Below, in pieces: positions 55,721 through 64,000 of a stretch of 64,000 nucleotides of DNA (positions within the stretch are counted from its first letter, which is position 1; the number at the start of each line of letters is the position of its first letter). A program made the position numbers and the translations under genes. A model generated the notes under the pieces. It was not told the DNA's origin and ran no database searches. It saw nothing but the letters and a program-made list of their open reading frames with translations. Source of the DNA: Arundinibacter roseus (GTDB lineage: Bacteria; Bacteroidota; Bacteroidia; Cytophagales; Spirosomataceae); NCBI RefSeq assembly GCF_004348825.1, contig NZ_SMJU01000019.1, positions 1 through 64,000 of the forward strand. Direction: 5' to 3'.

Positions 55721-56980
55721 ATGAGCACTATAAACATGGAAACGTCCTATCCGGTAGTTATTATTGGAGCGGGTATTTCGGGCCTTACCTGCGCCCGTTA
55801 TCTGCATCAGCGCGGGGTTGAATTCCTGATCCTGGAAGCTTCTGATGCTGTAGGCGGGCGTGTTCGGACAGATATACACGAAGGCTATCGGCTCGACCGG
55901 GGTTTTCAGATTTTGCTGTCAGCCTATCCCGAAGTTCGTCGGTTGATGAATTATCCTGCGCTCAATCCCTGTGCGTTTCGGTCGGGAGCAATGATTCGCC
56001 GAAACAATGGTTTTACTCAAATGACTGACCCGCTCAAAGAGCCTCTTACGGTATTTCAAACCCTCTTTTCTTCCGTAGGTTCTTTGACCGACAAGCTTCG
56101 GCTGGTTCGGCTCATGAAGGAGGTAAGTACGGTTCAAACGGCAGATTTTTTTCGGGATACGGACCAAACCACCCACGATTACCTGCATGAATACGGGTGG
56201 AGCGACGAAATGATCGCTACCTTTTTCAGACCTTTTTTTGGAGGAGTTTTTCTGGAAAATGATCTGGAAACTTCCAGTAATTTTTTTCGGTTCATTTTTC
56301 GGCAATTTTATGAGGGAGAAGCTGTTATTCCGGCGAAAGGCATGCAGGCAATTCCCGAGCAGCTTGCTGCGGGTTTGCCCGCAGCGAGCATTCGCCTAAA
56401 CAGCCCCGTGGCCGGTCTGCATGGGCAGGTAGTTGAGCTGTCTTCGGGTGAGCGCATTCAGGCAGAACAAATTGTCGTAGCTACTGATGCCGACACTGCC
56501 GACGCATGGCTCGGCCGGTCTGAGACCCGAACGTATAACTCTACGACCTGTACTTATTTTGCAGCAGATGAGTCACCGCTTCCTCAAAAAATGCTGATTC
56601 TGAATCCTAATCCGCTTTCAGTAGTGCATCACCTGTGTGTTCCGACGGATATTGCGCCTGACTATGCGCCTGCGGGCAAAAGCCTGATTTCGGTTAGTAC
56701 GCAGGGATTGGATTTGGTAAGGGAAGAAAAACTGACGAACGATATTCGTCTGGAATTGACAAGCTGGTTTGGCGAGCAGGTAGCTACATGGAAACATTTG
56801 CGAACCTATCATATTCCCAAAGCATTGGTACGATACGAACCCGGGCAGTCTGACGAGAGTCCGCAGGTGCGGCCCGGACTTTACCGCTGTGGTGACTACA
56901 CGGCTTATCCTTCGCTTAACGCCGCCATGCAAACCGGGAGAGAAGTAGCAGAATTGCTCCTTACTTTAAAACAAAATTAG
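55721..56980 (+). CDS. FAD-dependent amine oxidase/phytoene desaturase-like oxidoreductase
   Basis: In 419 residues, VVIIGAGISGLTCARYLHQRG (12-32; GxGxxG at 16-21), EASDAVGGRVRTD (the GGR motif) and DRGFQILLSAYPE form the FAD site of the flavin amine oxidase superfamily. A C-terminal FAD block (GLYRCGDYTAYPSLNAAMQTGREVA) closes the domain. Members include protoporphyrinogen oxidase-like, carotenoid and amine oxidases; the substrate cannot be told. The stop overlaps the LytTR gene stop on the other strand by 3 nt. Confidence 0.87.
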   Translation: MSTINMETSYPVVIIGAGISGLTCARYLHQRGVEFLILEASDAVGGRVRTDIHEGYRLDRGFQILLSAYPEVRRLMNYPALNPCAFRSGAMIRRNNGFTQMTDPLKEPLTVFQTLFSSVGSLTDKLRLVRLMKEVSTVQTADFFRDTDQTTHDYLHEYGWSDEMIATFFRPFFGGVFLENDLETSSNFFRFIFRQFYEGEAVIPAKGMQAIPEQLAAGLPAASIRLNSPVAGLHGQVVELSSGERIQAEQIVVATDADTADAWLGRSETRTYNSTTCTYFAADESPLPQKMLILNPNPLSVVHHLCVPTDIAPDYAPAGKSLISVSTQGLDLVREEKLTNDIRLELTSWFGEQVATWKHLRTYHIPKALVRYEPGQSDESPQVRPGLYRCGDYTAYPSLNAAMQTGREVAELLLTLKQN

Positions 56981-57303
56981 TCTGAAACTAACGATCGGAT
57001 TTCGGCCCAACGCCGCCGCGAAACCGCCACGTGACTGCCGTCCGTCAGGATTGCGACCCGATTCAAATCATTCAGCGTATCAAGATAGCCGAGATTAATT
57101 ATGCAGCCTTTGTGCACGCGAAGAAAATTTTCCGGAAATATGGTCTCGTACACGCCCAAACTTCGGGAGGAAAGAAACTGAGTACCATCTAGTAGTGAAA
57201 ATACCGTATAATTACCCTTTCCATCCAGGCGAATGATGTCCTGAATGGAAAAGGGTAAGTGGTGCTTGAAACTAAGATGAGGGAGGGGTAAGGTCGTATT
57301 CAT
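56977..57303 (-). CDS. Orphan LytTR DNA-binding regulator
   Basis: The open frame runs to 57438 with a TTG, but the ATG at 57303 gives 108 residues that begin just before the domain. FSIQDIIRLDGKGNYTVFSLLDG, LGVYETIFPENFLRVHKGCIIN and the final VAVSRRRWAEI are LytTR blocks. There is no receiver or membrane domain in the short form. Stand-alone LytTR proteins can still bind DNA. A 45-residue N-terminal extension is possible if the TTG is used. Confidence 0.78.
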   Translation of the reverse strand: MNTTLPLPHLSFKHHLPFSIQDIIRLDGKGNYTVFSLLDGTQFLSSRSLGVYETIFPENFLRVHKGCIINLGYLDTLNDLNRVAILTDGSHVAVSRRRWAEIRSLVSD

Positions 57304-57489
57304 TCGATGGGACAATAGCGGAGAAATGTCGATGTGATGAATTTTCTCTACAAAGTAGCCGTTTTCTTCCTTTATTCTCAATACTGTATTTATGGTATTT
57401 TTTTTAATGGAAATGCGTAAAAATACGCGTATGACCAAATAAAAATAGGTAAATACACGTATATGCCTCCTGCTTATAGGGAAAATTGC

Positions 57490-59652
57490 CTACGTTGCCA
57501 AATCGAGGCCTTGGCCATTTTCTGCCTGAGTGTGTAGCCATACACCGGGCCGAAACCGTTCCCCATAAGTATCTGCAAGGCGGTCGCATTCGGCTACAAA
57601 GGTGTCACTTCCTATGAACTCAATAAACGACAACGCCCCGCCGGTATAGGCCGGAAATCCCCAGGCCAAAATAGACCCCAAATCGGCGTCGAGCCGGGTG
57701 CGAATAACGCCCTCTTCGTAGCAACGGGCAGCTTCGAGGGCTTGTCGATATATGAGCCGTTTTTTTATCTCATCCATAGAAGGTTGCTCTGCCGCCACCG
57801 GGTACAAGTCCGACAGGCCGGGCCAGAGAAATTTGCCGGCGTTTTCGGGATACTCATAAAAACCTGCCCGGCTTTTGCGCCCACTTCGACCCAAATTTAC
57901 AAACGTTTTACTTAACTGATAACTCGTATCGGTTTCATTGAGCGCGCCGTCTGCAATCGCCTGAGCCGCAATTTTATGCACAAGATCCAGCGCTACTTCG
58001 TCCGTAACGGCCAACGGCCCCACGGGCATTCCAGCCTGTTTGGCGGCATTCTCTATCAAAACGGGATCTACGCCGTCTTTTAGAAGTTCCATGCCTTCGG
58101 TTGCGAACGTCATAAAGCAGCGAGTGGTATAAAAACCCCGCGCATCGTTGACCACAATAGGTGTTTTACGAATCTTCCGTACGTAATCTATCGCCACGGC
58201 AAGGGCGTAGTCAGAAGTTTTTTTACCCATGATTAATTCTACAAGCGACATTTTGTCGACTGGGGAGAAAAAATGAATGCCGATAAAACTTTCAGGGTTT
58301 TGGGCCAGTTCAGCAAGTCCGGTAATCGGCAGGGTGGAGGTGTTGGAGCCGAATACTCCGTTTGGAGCCAGGTATACCTCAGATTCCCCGATTACCTGCG
58401 CTTTTACCTCTCTGTTTTCAAATACAGCTTCCACAATCAACTCACAGCCTTCCAGATCGGCGGCATGACTTGTAGGCGTAATCAGCTTTAAAATGTCCGT
58501 AGCCTTTGCCGGGCTCATGCTTCCCCGACCAACGGCCTTTTCGAGTAGTTTTCCAGAATATTCCTTACCTTTTTCAGCAGCTTCCAGGCTCACATCTTTC
58601 AGAATGACCTCTATGCCGGCAAGCGCAGAAACGTACGCAATGCCTGCGCCCATGAGTCCTGCGCCCAGAATTCCCACTTTCTTCACATCGGTTTTCTCAC
58701 TATTTTTTGGTCTGCTTGCTCCCTTGTTGGCACTGTTGAGGCCCAGAAACATCGTTCTGATGAGATTCCCCGCTTCCTTGGACCGGGCCACTTGTACAAA
58801 ATACTGCGCTTCAATTTCAATGGCCCGCTCAATATTCACTTGGAGGCCTTCGTAGACACAAGACAAAATCGCACGAGGTGCCGGGTAGTTACCTTTGGTT
58901 TTTTCCATAACCTGCGCCGTTGCGATGCCAAACAACCTGCGGCCCGTGTCGCTTTGTACCGAGCCACCTGGCACCTGAAAGTTGTCGAGGGCTTCAATTT
59001 TACCGCTCTTTTTATTCACCTGATCCCACGGTTTTAGCGGAGCCGGATTGGCCTCAATCCACGCTTTGGCGGCCTGCATCAGTTCTTGCGTAGTAGCGGC
59101 AAGGCCGTCTATAAGGCCCAGTTTCAGCGCTTCCTGCGGGGTTACATCCCGGCCTTCCAGCAGAAGTGGCAGGGCGGTTTCCATGCCGATCATGCGGGGC
59201 AGGCGCTGCGTGCCACCGCCGCCGGGCAGCAGGCCCAGCTTTACTTCGGGCAGCCCGATTTTTGTTTTGGGAGTATCGAGTGCAAGCCGGTGGTGGCAGG
59301 CCAGGCAAACTTCGTAGCCGCCTCCCAGCACGGTGCCGTTGATAGCAGCCACAAGGGGCTTCCCGTTGGTTTCCATGCGGCGGAAAAGGCGGTTGAGGCG
59401 CATCGAAACTTCCAGCATCTCGCGCGGGTCTTTGTCCTGATTGCTCAGGATCATTTTCAGATCTGCTCCGGCAATGAACTCCGGTTTGGCGGAGGTAATA
59501 ACGATACCCTTTACGTCTGTATCGTCAAATGCTTTTTGTAAAGCAGCCTCAAATTCCGGAATTGACGTATCGTTCAAAACATTCATTGGCGAGGACGTCA
59601 TATTCCACGTAATGACAGCTAGATTCTGTTCGGTTTTATAGTCTATTTCCAT
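57490..59652 (-). CDS. fadJ: Fatty-acid oxidation multifunctional protein (enoyl-CoA hydratase / 3-hydroxyacyl-CoA dehydrogenase)
   Basis: The protein has 720 residues. The crotonase domain (about 1-200) has EFIAGADL (58-65) and GGGYEVCLACH (110-120) for the oxyanion hole and PEVKLGLLPGGGGTQRLPR with the catalytic Glu (about 135-153). The NAD domain has GILGAGLMGAGI (GxGxxG from 330) and catalytic H460 in IHFFSPVDKM. Two 3HCDH C-terminal units follow (from ARGFYTTRC). It catalyses hydration and dehydrogenation of enoyl-CoA in beta-oxidation. The thiolase gene upstream (60541-61752) completes the cycle, although 888 nt separate them. Confidence 0.95.
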   Translation of the reverse strand: MEIDYKTEQNLAVITWNMTSSPMNVLNDTSIPEFEAALQKAFDDTDVKGIVITSAKPEFIAGADLKMILSNQDKDPREMLEVSMRLNRLFRRMETNGKPLVAAINGTVLGGGYEVCLACHHRLALDTPKTKIGLPEVKLGLLPGGGGTQRLPRMIGMETALPLLLEGRDVTPQEALKLGLIDGLAATTQELMQAAKAWIEANPAPLKPWDQVNKKSGKIEALDNFQVPGGSVQSDTGRRLFGIATAQVMEKTKGNYPAPRAILSCVYEGLQVNIERAIEIEAQYFVQVARSKEAGNLIRTMFLGLNSANKGASRPKNSEKTDVKKVGILGAGLMGAGIAYVSALAGIEVILKDVSLEAAEKGKEYSGKLLEKAVGRGSMSPAKATDILKLITPTSHAADLEGCELIVEAVFENREVKAQVIGESEVYLAPNGVFGSNTSTLPITGLAELAQNPESFIGIHFFSPVDKMSLVELIMGKKTSDYALAVAIDYVRKIRKTPIVVNDARGFYTTRCFMTFATEGMELLKDGVDPVLIENAAKQAGMPVGPLAVTDEVALDLVHKIAAQAIADGALNETDTSYQLSKTFVNLGRSGRKSRAGFYEYPENAGKFLWPGLSDLYPVAAEQPSMDEIKKRLIYRQALEAARCYEEGVIRTRLDADLGSILAWGFPAYTGGALSFIEFIGSDTFVAECDRLADTYGERFRPGVWLHTQAENGQGLDLAT

Positions 59653-59983
59653 GTTGATTTAGTGTTTTTTGATCGTGCAAAATACTGTGGAATTTGTTTT
59701 GGTACGTCTATTTACCTCTTTTTCTTAATTCTAGGAAGGAAAAAAACTGCTTTACGGACGACCCGATAGGTAGTGAAACTACATCTATCTGACATTGGGT
59801 TTAATCTAAAAAGTTGAAAAATGAAGCTAATGTCAGGAAAGGATTCTTTGATACTAATTTTATTAAAAATATAATAATATTAAGTTTAAAATGCATTATT
59901 TTTTCATGCATTGTACAGATTCAAAACTGATCCTATCAGCTCAATCCTTCGTATGTCTGAGCTAGAGGTCAGCCTTTTATTTA

Positions 59984-60009
59984 CACTTTTAAAAATAAAC
60001 CCTATGAAA
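59984..60009. repeat. 26-bp direct repeat, copy 1
   Basis: acacttttaaaaataaac (exact over 18 nt) followed by ccta and tgaa; the second copy at 60319-60344 has tcca. Each copy ends at an ATG that opens a short frame. Confidence 0.7.
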
Positions 60010-60287
60010 GACTTGCCATGGCTGAAGGAAAAAATTGGACGGCTTTCAAAGTCCGGTTTGGGTACCTGTGCTTATTTTCAATCATCTACAAAAGAAAAAG
60101 AGTCTTTTGGTTATATGCTTCTGTATCTTCCTCCTCTTTCACAACCTTTCGAACACGTGATGGAAAACGCAGATACATAGATGATACGGGGCTGATGGAT
60201 GAAGAGACGAAGAGATTTACGGAACTGCTTCAAAATGCGAAATTGGCCTGTCCATATCTGATATGGAATTCTGATAGATTTCAATAG
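60004..60287 (+). pseudogene. Remnant of a small protein gene (DLPWLKEKI)
   Basis: ATG 60004 opens 58 codons (MKDLPWLKEKIGRLSKSG and on) to a TAG at 60178. A second frame continues with YIDDTGLMDEETKRF to 60287, which would suit a frameshifted reading. An LPWLKE start is seen in small Bacteroidota proteins, but I cannot name the family. Absence of a full domain and two frames suggest decay. Confidence 0.3.
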
Positions 60288-60318
60288 TATTATGATTGCC
60301 CGTAAAACTAATTCACAT

Positions 60319-60344
60319 ACACTTTTAAAAATAAACTCCATGAA
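60319..60344. repeat. 26-bp direct repeat, copy 2
   Basis: Same 18-nt core as copy 1, 335 nt downstream, again leading into ATG (60340). Confidence 0.7.
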
Positions 60345-60456
60345 GTGTCTGTCTGTAATTCGCTATTTATTTGTCTTTGTTTCTTCTCAAACATTGGCAC
60401 AGCAGAATAAAATTATTCTACCTTATAATGGGAAAGGTGCCTACCTTTTTTGTTAA
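60340..60456 (+). pseudogene. Fragment of a secreted-protein gene
   Basis: ATG at 60340 opens 38 codons. MKCLSVIRYLFVFVSSQTLAQQ is a convincing signal peptide, and the frame stops after about 16 further residues (NKIILPYNGKGAYLFC). It looks like the front of a longer exported protein whose rest is lost. Confidence 0.4.
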
Positions 60457-60540
60457 TGCTCCCTCAGGCACTTCAAGAGTTGGTTGATTAAAGGTCGAAA
60501 TGGTAGGTCTTGAAAATTGTGTTATTTTTATCAATCACTT

Positions 60541-61752
60541 TTACCCAACCCGCTCAAACACCGTGGCAACTCCCATCCCTCCACCGATGCAAAGCGTAGC
60601 GAGGCCGGTAGTAAGGTTGCGGCGTTCGAGCTCGTCGAGCAGCGTAGCGGTGATGATCGCTCCCGTAGCGCCCAACGGGTGGCCCAGGGCAATTGCACCG
60701 CCGTTCACGTTTAGCTTGTGGGAATCAACTCCCAATTGATCCATAAAATACATGGGAATTGCCGCAAAGGCTTCATTTACTTCAAAAAGATCAATATCAT
60801 TGAGGGACATTCCGGCTCGTTTCAGAACTTTGTGGGTAGCGGGTACCGGGCCACTGAGCATGAGCGTAGGTTCGGTGCCGATGACCGAAAATCCCCGGAT
60901 GCGCGCACGGGGTTTCAGGCCCAGTTTTTCGCCGATTTCTTTGGTGCCAATCAGGATACCAGCGGCTCCGTCTACAATTTGTGAAGAGTTGCCTGCATGA
61001 TGTACGTGCATGATTTGCGTGAGTTCGGGATACTTCATGAGTGCCAGCGCATCCAGTCCCATCTGTCCGATTTTTTCAAAAGCCGGATTCAGCTTGCCCA
61101 GTGATTCTACCGTAGTTCCGGGCCGAACGCCCTCGTCGTAGTCAAGTATGGTAACACCTGATGATGGGTTCTGAATGGGCACGAGCGAGCGGGTAAAACG
61201 ATTTTCCTGTTGCGCCTCCGTGGCCCGGCGGTACGACTCCGCCGCGTAGGCGTCTACATCGCTGCGGGAGTAGCCGCATTTTGTAGCAATGAGGTCGGCA
61301 GAGATGCCCTGCGGGACGATTTTATGCGTAGCTATAATCTGTGGATCCATGAAAAGGGCACCGCCATCCGAGCCCATCGGAACCCGCGACATGCACTCTA
61401 CGCCTCCGGCAATAATCAGATCTTCCTGCCCGGACATGATACGGGCAGCAGCCATGTTGATGGCTTCCAGTCCCGACGAACAAAAACGGTTGAGTTGCAC
61501 CCCGGCGACGCTTTCGGCGTAGCCGGCCTCCATTACGGCGGTGCGGGCGATGTCTGCGCCCTGCTCACCGATGGGAGTTACACAACCCATAATTACATCA
61601 TCTACCAGACGGGTATCCAGCGAGTTTCGGTCACGAAGGTGTTTTAAAACCTGGGCGAGCAATTGAACGGGCGCCACCTGATGTAGCGATCCGTCGGATT
61701 TGCCGCGACCGCGAGGTGTTCGCACGGCATCATAAATATAGGCTTCGGGCAT
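60541..61752 (-). CDS. fadA: Acetyl-CoA acyltransferase (thiolase)
   Basis: In 403 residues, C91 in [16 protein letters not shown] is the acyl-carrying cysteine. [15 protein letters not shown] holds the histidine, and [14 protein letters not shown] near the C-terminus the second cysteine. It cleaves 3-ketoacyl-CoA, the last step of beta-oxidation. It pairs with the FadJ-like gene at 57490-59652 on the same strand. The CapD-like gene ends 28 nt upstream, so read-through is possible. Confidence 0.95.
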   Translation of the reverse strand: MPEAYIYDAVRTPRGRGKSDGSLHQVAPVQLLAQVLKHLRDRNSLDTRLVDDVIMGCVTPIGEQGADIARTAVMEAGYAESVAGVQLNRFCSSGLEAINMAAARIMSGQEDLIIAGGVECMSRVPMGSDGGALFMDPQIIATHKIVPQGISADLIATKCGYSRSDVDAYAAESYRRATEAQQENRFTRSLVPIQNPSSGVTILDYDEGVRPGTTVESLGKLNPAFEKIGQMGLDALALMKYPELTQIMHVHHAGNSSQIVDGAAGILIGTKEIGEKLGLKPRARIRGFSVIGTEPTLMLSGPVPATHKVLKRAGMSLNDIDLFEVNEAFAAIPMYFMDQLGVDSHKLNVNGGAIALGHPLGATGAIITATLLDELERRNLTTGLATLCIGGGMGVATVFERVG

Positions 61753-61780
61753 AGGGATTTTATACGTAAAAATGTAAAAA

Positions 61781-63739
61781 TCAGCGCGGATCGGAGATAT
61801 CTTCCTGCAAGTGATCTAGCTTTTGAAACTCCGAATTTTTGCTGATATATTCAGGAATAACCGTTTTCAAGAGAGTTACCATGGCATCCGCATCTCCGGT
61901 TTTTAGCGCGGTTCTCAAATGTAGGAGCGTTTCCTGAATTTGCTGAAAAGATACCACTTGCAGCCGGGCGATAAGAATTTTTGGGTGGTGCGTCGGCAGA
62001 TTTTGTTCGTGATTGCCAAGTAATTCCTCGTAGAGTTTTTCGCCGGGGCGCAAACCCGAGTACGTAATCTTAATGTCGCGATCTGCTACAAAACCCGATA
62101 GCTGAATCATGCGCCGGGCAAGGTCTTCAATTTTGACGGGCTCGCCCATATCAAAGACAAACACATCGCCACCGTGTCCCATTGCACCTGCTTCCAGCAC
62201 CAGCTGACAAGCCTCGGGGATGGTCATGAAATAGCGGATCACCTCCGGGTGCGTAACCGTAACCGGACCGCCCGATTGAATTTGCTTTTTGAATAAAGGC
62301 ACAACGGAACCGTTGGAACCCAGAACATTACCAAAACGTGTGATAATAAAGTCCGTAGAATTGGCCAAATGAGAATTCAAACTTTGCACATACATTTCGG
62401 CCAGCCGCTTGGTGGCGCCCATGACGTTGGTTGGGTTAACGGCTTTATCTGTGGATACAAAAACGAATTTTTCTACGTGGCACTGAGCGGCGAGGTCAGC
62501 GACAACCTGCGTCCCAAATACATTGGTTTTGATGGCCTCATAGGGATATTTCTCCATAAGAGGCACGTGTTTGTAAGCAGCCGCATGGAACACGATTTGG
62601 GGCTGATGACAGGTAAATACAGCCCGCATTCGTTGCTCATTGGTTACGTCAGCTACTATCGAAACAAGCTCTACGAGGCTATTGTGCTCGGCAAGATAGG
62701 ATTGAAGTTCAAATTCCAGATCATACAAGCCCGATTCAGACTGATCGATCATCAGTAATTTTTCGGGCTTGTAGTGCAGCAGTTGCCGGGCAATTTCACT
62801 GCCAATAGAACCCGCTGCACCCGTAATTGCCACCACTTTTCCGCCGACCTGTTTGGTAATGTTCAGATTATCAAGTTCAATCGGTTCGCGTTCCAGCAGG
62901 TCTTCAATCCTGATTTTTCTAATTTGTCCGCTACTCAGCGTACCTTCCAGCCACTCGTTGGCGGTTGGGACAACCTTTACGACAATGGTACTTTGTAAAA
63001 AAAATTCCAGAATCGCTTTCTTCTGCTTCGAGCTTATATTTTGAATCGCCAGTACGATTTCCGGTTTTAAGGGGTTATTGACAATGTATTTTTCAAAAGC
63101 ACTCTGCCGATCCAGCACCCGTACGCCTGCGACGGCTTTGTTGATTAGCGTAGGATTATCGTCAATAAAACAGACAATGTTATAAATCCGTTGAGGATCT
63201 TTGAGTAATACGTTACGAGTCAGTATGCCAAGCGAACCTGCGCCATAGATAATGACATCCTGCGGGAACGTTCGATGGCTTTTACTGGAAATATCCAGAT
63301 ACATGGATTTTACAAAAAAACGACTTGCTATCATCAGAAATAAACAGATGAAATAGTCGATCAAAAGTATGGAAACCGGAATGTACAGCGCAATTTGACC
63401 CGATACATAAGCAAGAAGCGTAGAACTGGCAGCTACCAGCAAGCTGCTAACGGATACCGTTTGAAAAATCAGGTTAACGTCTTCCAGGCTCGTGTGGCGA
63501 ACGATGCCGTGGTACGATCGGAATTTAAGAAAACAAAGCCACCGAACGAGCACCAGAAAAACAAGGTAGTAGCGATAGATTTCCCAGTTGATTTCGGTAA
63601 AGTCAAAATTGAAGCGCAGGACGCAGGCAGCTACAAAAGAAAAGACAACGATTGTTAAATCGATGGCGAGAATTAAGCGTCGGGAAACAAACCGATGGTG
63701 ATAACTATCAAGTACGCGCTTGAAAATTCTTTCAATCAT
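61781..63739 (-). CDS. CapD/FlaA1-type nucleotide-sugar dehydratase, membrane-bound
   Basis: In 652 residues, four N-terminal membrane helices (about 20-145) precede a first Rossmann-like part with YGAGSLG (165-171). The main extended SDR domain has ITGAAGSIGSEIARQLL (about 305-321). The TNVMGATKR block carries Met in place of the usual catalytic Tyr, as in this family. Members make UDP-4-keto-6-deoxy or epimerised HexNAc sugars (PglF, WbpM, CapD). It probably provides a precursor for the polysaccharide locus at 3-23 kb. The ATG at 63739 is well placed. Confidence 0.92.
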   Translation of the reverse strand: MIERIFKRVLDSYHHRFVSRRLILAIDLTIVVFSFVAACVLRFNFDFTEINWEIYRYYLVFLVLVRWLCFLKFRSYHGIVRHTSLEDVNLIFQTVSVSSLLVAASSTLLAYVSGQIALYIPVSILLIDYFICLFLMIASRFFVKSMYLDISSKSHRTFPQDVIIYGAGSLGILTRNVLLKDPQRIYNIVCFIDDNPTLINKAVAGVRVLDRQSAFEKYIVNNPLKPEIVLAIQNISSKQKKAILEFFLQSTIVVKVVPTANEWLEGTLSSGQIRKIRIEDLLEREPIELDNLNITKQVGGKVVAITGAAGSIGSEIARQLLHYKPEKLLMIDQSESGLYDLEFELQSYLAEHNSLVELVSIVADVTNEQRMRAVFTCHQPQIVFHAAAYKHVPLMEKYPYEAIKTNVFGTQVVADLAAQCHVEKFVFVSTDKAVNPTNVMGATKRLAEMYVQSLNSHLANSTDFIITRFGNVLGSNGSVVPLFKKQIQSGGPVTVTHPEVIRYFMTIPEACQLVLEAGAMGHGGDVFVFDMGEPVKIEDLARRMIQLSGFVADRDIKITYSGLRPGEKLYEELLGNHEQNLPTHHPKILIARLQVVSFQQIQETLLHLRTALKTGDADAMVTLLKTVIPEYISKNSEFQKLDHLQEDISDPR

Positions 63740-64000
63740 TGAATCAAATTGCCCTAGTGTGAGTGTATAACTTCCTTTTGCTGGGACAACACAAATTGCA
63801 TTATCCTAAGCTTTGCTTTACCTTGTACCTGACAGACAAACGGTTGTTTATCAGGCTTTGGAATAATACGCTAACTTACATTTATTTTTTGAATTATGTA
63901 TTTTACCAGCAAAGCTTTGTTTTTTCGGTAGATCACACATCCGGAAAACAGATGGTTTTCGACTTATTTCTTAGAAAGAAGATTTACCAGTGCCTGAGTC
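63740..64000. other. Window end, non-coding as far as seen
   Basis: This should hold the promoter of the CapD-like gene. No clear -7 box was found. The last 30 nt could be the 3' end of a minus-strand gene beyond the window, but this cannot be judged. Confidence 0.3.

Larger units (their letters stand above)
59653..60540. other. 888-nt stretch with decayed coding remnants
   Basis: AT-rich, between the fadJ-like and thiolase genes. It holds two copies of a 26-bp direct repeat, each followed by a short ATG frame that looks like a gene remnant (listed separately). The left end should carry the fadJ promoter; a tattttgc on the minus strand (59677-59684) is a weak candidate. No RNA gene is seen. 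Confidence 0.55.

Overview
The window looks like a chromosomal segment of a Bacteroidota, most likely Cytophagales (Dyadobacter/Spirosomataceae-like). Pointers are a secreted hydrolase with a C-terminal type IX secretion (Por) sorting domain, Bacteroidota-type -7 boxes (TAnnTTTG) before tRNA-Leu and glyA, a long NagB/PIG-L fusion, several Tat-exported sugar-catabolism enzymes, and the gene order relA/spoT-fur-purA. The genus is inferred; no searches were run.

Layout. 1-167: the 3' part of a 5S rRNA and its terminator, closing an rRNA operon that lies left of the window. 168-3107: mostly non-coding, with a 20-bp tandem repeat and one sugar porter gene. 3108-23174: a large exopolysaccharide locus. 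It holds a response regulator, a polyisoprenyl-phosphate sugar transferase with an N-terminal pseudo-receiver, a hexapeptide acetyltransferase, a half-size TolC-like protein, a Wzc-like co-polymerase with a degenerate kinase site, seven glycosyltransferases, a 49-residue membrane protein coupled to an O-antigen ligase/polymerase-like protein, a Wzx-like flippase, an acyltransferase-3 protein, and a secreted clan GH-A-like hydrolase. Together these could start, build, flip, polymerise, export and trim a surface polysaccharide. A CapD/FlaA1-type nucleotide-sugar dehydratase at 61781-63739 probably belongs to the same metabolism.

23375-31335: a small lipoprotein, a LolD/FtsX-type ABC exporter, a TesA-like esterase lipoprotein, and three genes of unknown function behind purA (a protein with a possible DNA polymerase III psi-like domain and two four-helix membrane/coiled-coil proteins). 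These three are the best candidate here for an undescribed system. 31379-37366: housekeeping genes (purA, fur, relA/spoT, tRNA-Leu(UAG), tig).

37485-47293: an XRE regulator, an exported enolase-superfamily enzyme with an exported RraA-like protein, clpP and clpX as separate transcription units, a rhamnogalacturonan acetylesterase-like SGNH enzyme, the NagB fusion and glyA. 47421-57303: tatC, a BioF-like transferase, a dipeptide epimerase, nadK, a Tat-exported Gfo/Idh/MocA and TIM-barrel pair, a CBS protein, an alpha/beta hydrolase, an FAD amine-oxidase-like protein and an orphan LytTR regulator. 57490-61752: fatty-acid beta-oxidation genes (FadJ-like and thiolase) flanking a decayed intergenic stretch with a 26-bp direct repeat.
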